NCBI GenBank assembly: GCA_963383645.1
Contig: OY726562.1
Span: forward strand, 1,307,001 to 1,371,000
DNA: 64,000 nt
Reading direction: 5' to 3'
DNA from: Muscardinus avellanarius
Taxonomy: Eukaryota > Chordata > Mammalia > Rodentia > Gliridae
Shown here: in pieces, positions 1-9,267 of the stretch
How the letters are laid out: the number at the start of each line of letters is the position of its first letter
Numbering within the stretch: the first letter of the stretch is position 1
Position numbers and translations under genes: made by a program
The notes under the pieces: model-generated
What the model was told of the DNA's origin: nothing
What the model saw: the letters and a program-made list of their open reading frames with translations, nothing else
Databases searched by the model: none

Positions 1-1936
1 CCCCAGCTGCTAATTACCACGCCCACACATCACAAATGCCTGCTGAGTGCCCCCGTAGGCAGACCACCGCCCTGTGTGGCTCCAGACCCCGGTGAGGGCT
101 GCCGTGCACCCAGACCAGACTTCCAGCTACTTCTCCTTCTCCGGCAGCGAAGCAGAAAAGACCACTGTGCCTGGCCAAGTAGGAGCAGCGCAGCGTCTCA
201 CATTTCAGTAGCTGCCGGTACAGGGGCCACGTGGGCTTCAGGTGTGGAGGTGACGGCTGGAGGTATGGGTGTGGGGTGAGATCTTTTCTGGGTTAAGGCA
301 CACCCTTTTATTTCCTCCTATTTCTCATAAGTAATGTGCTCTGCAGTCTGTTCCTGTGTTTTGCCTGTTTAGTGATACATCTCAGGTCTGAAATTGGCTA
401 TCGAGAATATCACGTACTAGCTAACTAAATTCATGAGCTCACTCACCGGCTCAGCAAACATTTTAAGAATTCACCGTGAGCGAGGCCTTATTCTAGGCAC
501 ACAGGACTCGGCAGTGGACAAGACAGAAAAGACTCAAGCTCACATCTGTCACCTTCGAGAGCTCCTTCCTCTAGGAAGCTGTTCTCTCAATCACACGGAC
601 CACTGTGTTGGTATAAAGATGGATATACAATCTGAAAAAACAGTTTTCCTACTTGAATGTTTATTTATCCTTCCATTTTAAGAGAAATGAGACATATTCA
701 TGGGCCCTTAGCTGTACTCTGGGCCTTAGACAAGGCATACTATGCTCATGAACAGGTCCTCCTTGCAAAAATCCTGCCCTCGTGAGGTCACGGTCAAGAG
801 GGGAGGCAGAAAACTGGCAGGATGATACACAAGCAGCATTAACTAGGTAGAAAAGGAGAGAGTTCTAAGGAAAAACTCAAGTGTGATTTACTCAGGGCAG
901 AATGTAACTCTCAATAGAGTAGCCCAACAAATCCTCTTGGAGAAAAAGATATTTGTATAAAGACAGGAATTTTACTCAGATCAATTTTTTATCATTGAGA
1001 TCCTATTATCAGAGTCACAAAAATTGTATTAAAATACATTCACCTGAAGAATGACTTGGGCCACACACAGACCAGCTCTGCAAGCGTGTCCTTGACCTTG
1101 GAGGTCTGTCAATGATGCTCTGAGCAGGGCTAGTTGCCTCCACCCATGGGCACACAGTCCAAACTCAAGGGGCTGAGCATGTTTTAAAGGCTGATATACT
1201 TTTGTTACGGAAAGTGATTTCTGCTACAATGGCCCTGAAGCGTCAAGCCGAGGGGCGTGGGTCTCAAGCCGGCCGTGTGCCCCAGCACCCTGTGTTCTGT
1301 GTATGGCTTGGTTCTTGAAAAATTCACAGCAAGGAATGTGTAATGTCCTCTGAACTAGCCAGCATCTTCTTCCCCCAGAAAATTAAGAACTAGTCCCAGA
1401 ACTACACACGCATATGCCATCACTATCCTCGTCTTCCTGCAGAGACTCGGGCTGCCTCCGAGGGAGCTGTGGCCTGGGCTGCTTGCATTTTCCTGCCAGC
1501 CTGACTTTCCCTGCCCCATGGAAGGCGGCGCTGAGGCCAGCTCCTGCAGGGCCACCCCTCAGCTGGAGAATGGCCCCCTGCACGCTCCAGGCACCTGCGC
1601 CACCTCCAGCCCCACAGCTAACATCTTGAAGCGCTTGCTTCTTCAGGAAGCTTTGTGGTTGACCAAGAGAAACATTATTGCTCACAAACACCCACTTGCT
1701 TTATGTGACTGCTCACACCTAAAAAAAAAGTTCTTGCTGTCTGCTACAATTTCCCTCATTTCTTGTTTGCATGATTTTCCCTGGCTGGGGTGAGCTCCTT
1801 CCAACCTCCTTGCCCAGGCCTGCAGAGAGGCATTGCTGAGCTCTGGGGGTGGACGCTGTCCTGCGGCTGAGCACCAGGAGCCTGGCTGAGCCCAAGGGAA
1901 GCCCTCCGTCCTCTCCCTCCACTGAGTGGCTGGTAC
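1..1936 (-). other. TNIP3: TNIP3 intron at left edge (partial)
   Basis: No exon is recognisable here on either strand. The next TNIP3 coding exon, which should continue from the conserved boundary after residues KRLNK, is not found, so it must lie left of the window. The stretch holds an old repeat at about 455-860 and a moderately GC-rich, ORF-poor interval at 1400-1650. The minus-strand open frame over 1682-1936 is read-through from the exon at 1937-2062. Confidence 0.6.
455..860 (+). repeat. Ancient interspersed repeat (L2/MIR-era), diverged
   Basis: The order of phrases (ctaggcacacaggactc, gcagtggacaagacag, and later atcctgccctcgtgaggtca) follows a widespread old mammalian repeat that contains a 'ctaggcactggggatacag ... 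ctgccctcatggagc' block. It is heavily diverged and the family assignment is from memory only. Confidence 0.35.
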
Positions 1937-2062
1937 CTTATTAAGGCGTTTTATTTCACGTTCGTAATGCTCCTTCTTCTTATTTGAGAGAGCGTTCCTT
2001 TCCTTCAAAAGCGTATTCTCTTTCTTCAATTCCTGTAGTTCTTTGGTTAGACTCTTCATCTC
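1937..2062 (-). CDS. TNIP3: TNIP3 exon, residues 107-148 (coiled coil before KRLNK)
   Basis: The exon has 126 bases (42 codons) and is phase 0 at both ends. The acceptor reads ctttacctccaaag before GAGATGAAG; the donor is AATAAG followed by gtacca, a weak version of the consensus at +4 and +5. The translation starts EMKSLTKELQELKKEN and ends HYEREIKRLNK, aligning with the human segment that ends KEHYECEIKRLNK. It is rich in Lys, Glu and Leu with heptad spacing, as expected for the ABIN coiled coil. Read-through past the donor stays open for about 80 bases but loses family similarity, which supports splicing here. Confidence 0.9.
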
Positions 2063-5000
2063 CTTTGGAGGTAAAGCACAGCAGTCAAGAAAAGCCACAG
2101 GAGGTAGAGGAGGAGATAGCCGAGTTCCCAATCGCCCGCTGAGGCGCAGTGCACACGCAGCCTGTGCGCCTCTCTCTGACCGTTTCACCCGAGCAGTATT
2201 ATCTGGACTAAGAACAGGCTGAGGACTGAAAGCAATTTCCCTTTATCCACTCTCAGTGCTACTACTTGGAAGTTTGGGGGCCCCAGAAAGAGAGATCAAA
2301 ACCTCCAGTCCTCACTTTCAATGGTCAAGTAAATGGGTTTGCAGAATAATCTGGTTCTTATTATGGGTGATGGCTAAGAAATTCAGTGAAGAAAGTTGAA
2401 AATCCTTTAAAATATGTCATTGAAACAAAATAATATTAAATGTCACAAAGTCCAACCTTGGTCGATCTGTACTGGATAGAGGAAGAAGAGAATGAACAGG
2501 ACCCTCGCTACAGATTATTATTCAGAGCGCAGTACGGTGGTCACTGCTTTAAAAGGCAGAGGTCAAGTCCAACTGCCATCAGGCCTTGGAGAGTAGACCA
2601 CTGCTGGCACGTCCAGCACTTCAAGTAACTGAAGATTGTTCCCTAGACACTTAATGGGCTCTGGACTCAAACACTGTGTTCCCAGTCTCTTAATTTTCTT
2701 TCATTTAATTAATTAATTTATTTATTTATTATTTATTTATTTTGCAGTACTGGGGATGGAGCTCAGGGGCACTCTACCTCCAAGCTATACCCCCTGCCCT
2801 ATTTTTAACTCTTTATTTTGAAACTGGGTCTCACTAAGGCTGAGGCTGGGCGCAAACCGCAATCCTCCTGTCTCAGCCTCCCAAATGCTGGAATTACAAG
2901 TGTGTGCCACCATGCCCAGCTCCATTTTTCTGATTTAACATAGTTTAAGAGAAAAAATTATTTTAACCAGAAAATGGTCCCAAATGTCTGAGGGGGAAAT
3001 CACGAAGACTCCTGGTCTGGGTGGCTTTGCAAGTAGAGCCTACTGGTGGGGCAGAGGGCTGTAGCCCTGCCTCCTGGCTCCTGTGACCACCCACCACATC
3101 CCCAGCAGAGGGAGGCTGGGCTGGCCTCCTCTCCTGGATTTTGGTGCCCCTTTGAGATTCATGGTTTTTTTTTGTTTTTTTGTTTTTGTTTTTGTTTTTG
3201 TTTTTTTTCTGTACGGGGGATGGAACCCCCAGGAGCATTCTTCTACCTCCAGGCTATACCCCCAGCCCTATTTTTTATTCTTTATTTTGAAACAGGGTCT
3301 CACTAAGTTGCAAAGGGCTTCACTAAGTAGCTGAGGCTGGCCGTGAACCGCGATCCTCCTGAACGCTGGGATGACAAGTGTGCACCACCACGCCTGGCTC
3401 CTTTTTTTACAATTTGTTGTTGGTGTACTGTAGTCATCCATCTGAACGCTGTACACGATGGCGCAGGCACACATGCACACACCACTCATGCAGCCCTTCC
3501 CCAACAACACCGCCAGCACTCGGGCTAAGAGCGAGCAGGCGGCCTGGGGACGCACACGCCCGGACGTGTCTTTCTATCCCTAAAGAAGGAGAGGCCATTC
3601 AAGTCTGACATGCTCCTCTGTATTTCTGCACAGTTGTGAAGTCCAGTAACTGAATGTGAAAGCAGGAGGGAAAGGACTCCACTGTAGGGAGACTTCACTT
3701 CTCAGTTTTCCCGTCTTGTCCTCAGCTGGGCTCCAGGGCTGTGGGATCTGGACCCTGGGCCACAGCCCTGCCCTGTCTACCCGGCCTCAGGTCTCGTCTT
3801 GGTCGCTTTCTTCCTTGCGCTAGGGGTGGAGGCCAGGGCCTCCCCTGCTGGGCCAGGGCTCGACCGCTGCGCCACACTCCAGCCCAGCTTTATCACCTTG
3901 AATATAGCAGGAAAAAGAAAAGAAAATCCTCACAGGTGTGCTGAGGATGATAAATAAAGGGTGAGTGTAAAGTGCTTTTAAAAATTCTACATTTTGCCGG
4001 GCGTAGTGGCGCACGCTTGTAATCCCCGCGCTTGGGAGGCGGAGACAGGAGGATCGCGCAGGTTCGAAGCCAGCCGTGCTGGCGTAAGAGACCCTGTTTC
4101 AAAAATATAAAATAGGACTGGGAGTGTAGCCCGGAGGAAGAAGGGCTTCCAGGAACCCCAGTACCACCAAAAAAAAAAAAAAAAATTCTACATTTTTGCT
4201 GGGTGTGGTGGGCACGCTTGTAATCCCAGCATTCGGGAGGCTGAGACCGGTGGAGCGTGATTTGCAGAAAGCCATAGCTACTTAGTGAGGCCTTCTGTAA
4301 CTCAGTGAAACCCTGCTTCAAAGTAAAGAATAAAAAATAGGGCAGGGGGGGTGTAGCTCAGAGGTAGAATGCCCCGGGGTTCCATCCCCAGACCACCCCC
4401 CCAAAAAAAAAATAGGGCTGGGAGTATAGCTTGGAGATTGAATGCCCCTGGGTTCCGTCCTCAGTACTGTGAAAAAATAAAAATAAATAAAATAAAAAAT
4501 AAATAAAAATTCTACAATTTTATGATTACAAAAGTAATACTTAAGCCGGGCGTGGTGGTGCACGCTTGTAATCCCAGCATTAGGGAGGCTGAGACCGGAG
4601 GATCGCGATTCGCGGACAGCCTCAGCTACTTAGTGAGGCCCTTTGCAACTCTGTGAGACCCTGTTTCAAAATAAAGAATAAAAAATAGGGCAGGGGGTAT
4701 AGCTCGGAGGGCAAATGCCTCTGGGTTCCATCCCCAGACTCGCCAAAAAAAAAAAAAGTAATACTTATTTGCAAAGCTGTGTAAGCTATAAAGCTACTGC
4801 ACACAGGCACCCATTAGTGTTCCCAGTGTCACTCATAATAGAAACAATATACGAAGACAAAATCAAGGGGAAAAAATCAATTTCCCCTAGGCTGAACCCC
4901 CAGAAGCACAGCACAGTTACCCACCAGTTCTTTCTGGTAGGTCCTGGCAAACCACCGGCGCCCACTCAGGCAGAGGAAGCAGGGCACCGTCCTTCCCACT

Positions 5001-6318
5001 GCGGCGCAGCCCTTATCTACGGCCCAGGAGACTGCGCAGCCCCTGCACCCTCGCGGCTGGCCCTGCCGCAGGGCCTGGCAGGAAGCTCCCGTCTGCGCGC
5101 CCACCTCTTCCCGCCACGGGCACTCCCTCCGTAGTCGCTCCTGCTCCCGCGTGCTCAGCTGTCCTTCAGCCATGTGCAGCTTGGTCCTCAGCTCGGCGAC
5201 CTGGGGACAGGAGCCACGCAATGCACACACCTTCCTGGTGCCCGAACCAGATCTCCTCCAGGACTGGGACCCAGTGCCCCTATCCAGTGCATCCCACACG
5301 CACATCAGGACGCTGGGAGGTGAACCCAGGGCATTCTATCTCCAAGCTACACCCCCAACCCGATTTTATTTTTTATTTTGAGACAGGGGCTCATTATATT
5401 GCCGAGGGTCTCCTTAAGGTGCTAAGACTGGTTCTCCTGTCTCAGTCTCCCCAGTACTGGGATTCTGAGCATGCACCACCATGCCCAGCCTGGACACTTG
5501 CATTTAAGAGGGCGATTGGAATAGCAGACCCTCACCCCAGAACACCCCATCTCTGCCCAGGCCCTCCAGACCACTCTGCAGCAGAGGCCGGGAGACCTAC
5601 CCCACAGCCGGCGCTCTGGGGGTGCTGTCGCAGACCTCCTGCCTCCCCTTAGGGAAAAGGTCCAGCGGGGCCAAGGCGCGGGCAGATTGTGCCTACTCCG
5701 GGAACAAGCAGCCATGGCCTGTGACCTGCAGCTTGGCCCCGGCCAGATGCCAAGGGCGACTCTCAAGACACCCGTGCCCTGGGGACCCTCAGAGAGGGGG
5801 TGCCCTCTGTCTCCGTGCATCTGCTAGTGGCTCAGGGAAAAGCCTAACATTTTCAGAGATCGTTGTCTTAAAATCAGAAACCCAAGCTACCCCGGAATGG
5901 ATGTAGCCAGGCGGGCTAAGGGTGGCCTGTCTCCGTGGGAACATGATCTTGCATCTTCTAAGCTAAATGCTTCTGAGGACCAAAAAGGGAAGGTAGAGCC
6001 CTCGCTTGTGGGCAAGTTTCTTAATTGTGAATTACTTAGGGGAATTTATTTTCTCTTTCTGTACGTAGAGTGCCTTTAAATTCTACATTGATTTAAAGGA
6101 AATCTTTGTCCCCAAAGTCCCTTCCTGGCCAAAGCAAAAGCTACTTGGTGCTGTGCGTGCTTTGCAGAGGAGGGGCGGGCTGCCTGGCCGGCCCCACCCC
6201 CACCTCGGCTACTGCCTTTTTATTGGGGGAAATAGCTGATGTAAGTCAAGTCTGGAACTAGAGACCCAGCCCTGCATCCAACAACCTGAGCTTTAGACCA
6301 CCCCTACCCTCAGCTTGA

Positions 6319-6360
<42 letters not shown>

Positions 6361-6994
6361 ACACACACAGCAGCACTGCTGTCCTGCCTGATAGCACACT
6401 GGGAGGCATCTTGGGCAATGTGTAACGATTCTGGAGAGCCGCCGCAGGCTGCTATCTTAGGACAGCTCCTCAGTGACGCTCAACACAAGTCTCGGACGTT
6501 GTCCATTCATCTTCAGTACCAGAGGGCCAGGGGTGCGCTCAGCACCACCCGCCCTGCCCCGTCCTTCAGCAGCTGGCCCTGGATGGCTCTCTGTGGCTGG
6601 ACCCAGCACGAGGGCCACACGCTCGGTGCCCCAGCTCAGAGACCCTGCCCCATCCCCGTTTACCTTCCTTTCATAGGAGTTCTTCATACTCCTGAATTGC
6701 CGATCCCACTGCTGATTAACTTCCAGGAGCTGAAACGAGCAGCACTGAGTGAGTCGCTGAAGGGATTCTGCCCCCTTAGAAACGAACATAGAAATAAACA
6801 TGCAGCCGGGCGTGGGGCACGCTTGTCATCCCAGCACTTGAGGCTGAGACCAGAGGATCGCGGTTCACGGACAGCCTCAGCTACTCAGTGAGGCCCTCTG
6901 CAGCTCAGTGAGACCTTGTTTCAAAATAAAGAGTGAAAAATAGGGCTGGGGGTGTAGCTCAGAGGTAGAATGCCCCCGGGGTTCCATCCCTAGT

Positions 6995-7045
<51 letters not shown>

Positions 7046-8143
7046 AAAAGAAAAGAAGGTAGGTAACACAAAAACCACTCTTCACGTTTCCTGAGATGCG
7101 GGGAGCCAGGAGTGAGGACAGATTCCTTCCAGCAAGTTCTGGGAAACTTTCTCAGGCTTGCCCTTGTGCCTTGGGTCATCTGAGCAGATCACCGGCTACT
7201 TGTAACTCTCCTCACTTAGTGACTCTCCTCACTTACGTGAATTTTCATCTCCTTTGTCTACTTCAGAGTCTGATACATGTTTGTAAGTTTTGATGGTTTT
7301 CTATAAGGTTTACAGCTGTATGAACCTTTCCGTGTTTTATTATGTGTACACACTGGCTATTATAACCAATTGGAATTCTTTTTCCAACACTTAAAAAGAA
7401 TGTACATTGAAGTATAGGTTTCATTAATGGACGATTATTTGTTTGCGATAGCATGCTTCAGGAGATTAACCCATTTCTGTAATATGTTTCCAATGAATAG
7501 ATAACACATCTTTGACAGTGTAGACTTTGAAGGAATACAAAAATTAAAGTCGCAGTTTTCTACATTAAGAGAAACCCCAACACTTAGAGATACGGGACAG
7601 ATACCAAGAAGATTATCAAATGGCACACGCAAAATAAAGCAACCCAGGATTGAGTCCAGTGGTGTCTGCCTCTGAGTATTCTACCTCCATTGCCTCTCCT
7701 TTCTCTTTTTTACATTTTTGTTTTGAAACAGGATCTTGCTAGGTTGCTGAGAGTCCCCCTCAGTAGCTGAGGCTGGCTCAGAGAACGTGGTGATAAAGAT
7801 AAGCCCACGGAGTCCATGTAAAGAAAGCCTCTAAAGTTTAGGAAAATTAGAACTATAATTGCCAGATTTATGGCTTTGACATTTTTAAATTCAGAATTTC
7901 ACAAATACCGATGAAAAGCATTTCATTTCAAAATAATGCCATGCAATATTCTAGAGAAAAGTACAGGCTTAAGAGCAAAATCTAAAGATTCCCCAGATGC
8001 ACTGTTTTATGCTTAGCACTAATCCCCGGCACATGTGGCTAGACAAATATTCTTTAGTTACCTCGTTTCTTTGTTTTTCCAAAAACTTTATCTTTTGTTC
8101 AAGAGAACTGGCCAAACTTTTTCTTCTTGATGATTGAGCATAC

Positions 8144-8192
<49 letters not shown>

Positions 8193-9114
8193 TTGACATA
8201 AAACAATCTGCAAAATAAACAGGAGAATAACATCCTTCACAAACCTCAGGCATTTAGCCAACATGTATTGTTGCGATTTGTTAAGATGTTTGATTTGATT
8301 CTGGAGCTAGAAACATAGCCCAGTGCTAGAGCACACACTTATTTGGCTGCACACTGCGCTGGGTTTGCTCCCCAGCACCATCGAAAACAATGAAGAAAAA
8401 TCAACTTGGCTCCAGTGGGACCAGTCCTCACACCACAAGTCCTCCTCAGAGACTTGTTGACGTATCCGCTTCAGAATGCATCTGGCCTCCTTGATAGGAG
8501 TTAGTTAGCAAAAACTCAACAAACAATAAATGTATCTATGTAATGAGCAAACCAGAAATTACGATTGTATAAATTTGGATTTTAATCCTTTTCCAAACAA
8601 TGACAAGAGTAAAATGGTTTCTAGAAATCAGGTAAGTTTCTAGACGCATGTCAGATGTTTAGGTAAGAAACATTTCTAAACAGTCCTTTCTGTAGCAGTG
8701 CTCATGAACTGATTGCCAGCAAGATGCTAAAGAAACTCTGGAAGACATCAGAGGAGTGGCCGCCGTCCGTACAGAGACCAAGGCAGACAACGGACATGCA
8801 GCAAACTGACCCTAAACCTACAATAAATAGCCTGCCTCCGAGACCAAGCCCGCAGCCAAAGAGGCAGGCCCAGAGGGTCTAGCACTATGTGATTTTACCC
8901 AGCTCTTTGAATAAAGCCTTTAGGGAGCCCGGCATGATGGCACATGCTTGTGATCCCGTGACTTGGGAGACTGAGACAGGGAGATCGCAGGTTTGTGGCC
9001 AGCCTCAGCTACTTAGTGAGACCCTGTTTCCAAATAATAAAATAAAAAGAACTGGGTGTGTTTCTTGGAGGTAGAATGCCCTTGAGTTCAATCCTCAGTA
9101 ACACACACACACAC

Positions 9115-9167
<53 letters not shown>

Positions 9168-9223
9168 ATATATTTTGTAAATTTTTCTAAATTTTCTTTT
9201 ATTAGACCCATGTTAAAACAGAA

Positions 9224-9267
<44 letters not shown>

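Larger units (their letters stand above)
2063..5104 (-). other. TNIP3: TNIP3 intron with dense SINE cluster
   Basis: No coding exon is seen. Contents are a minus SINE at 2704-2921, a minus SINE abutting an L1 tail at 3165-3520, an ID relic near 3818-3890, and three plus-strand SINEs at 3996-4754. The remaining roughly 1.3 kb has no recognisable feature. Confidence 0.7.
5201..6663 (-). other. TNIP3: TNIP3 intron
   Basis: It contains a truncated minus SINE (5306-5490) and a (CA)n run at 6321-6358. About 5500-5830 is GC-rich but shows no exon I can support. Nothing else is recognised. Confidence 0.7.
6730..8061 (-). other. TNIP3: TNIP3 intron
   Basis: A plus SINE with a GAAA tail (6805-7056) and a truncated minus SINE (7637-7778) are present. 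The 7080-7630 stretch is AT-rich with nothing recognised. Confidence 0.7.

Noticed and set aside
6877..7179. ORFs with runs of Ser-Phe-Leu, Lys-Glu-Arg or His-Thr
   Set aside because: Translations of GAAA, CA or CT simple repeats and SINE bodies; not genes. The same applies at 26754-27010, 19809-20060 and 53566-53787.
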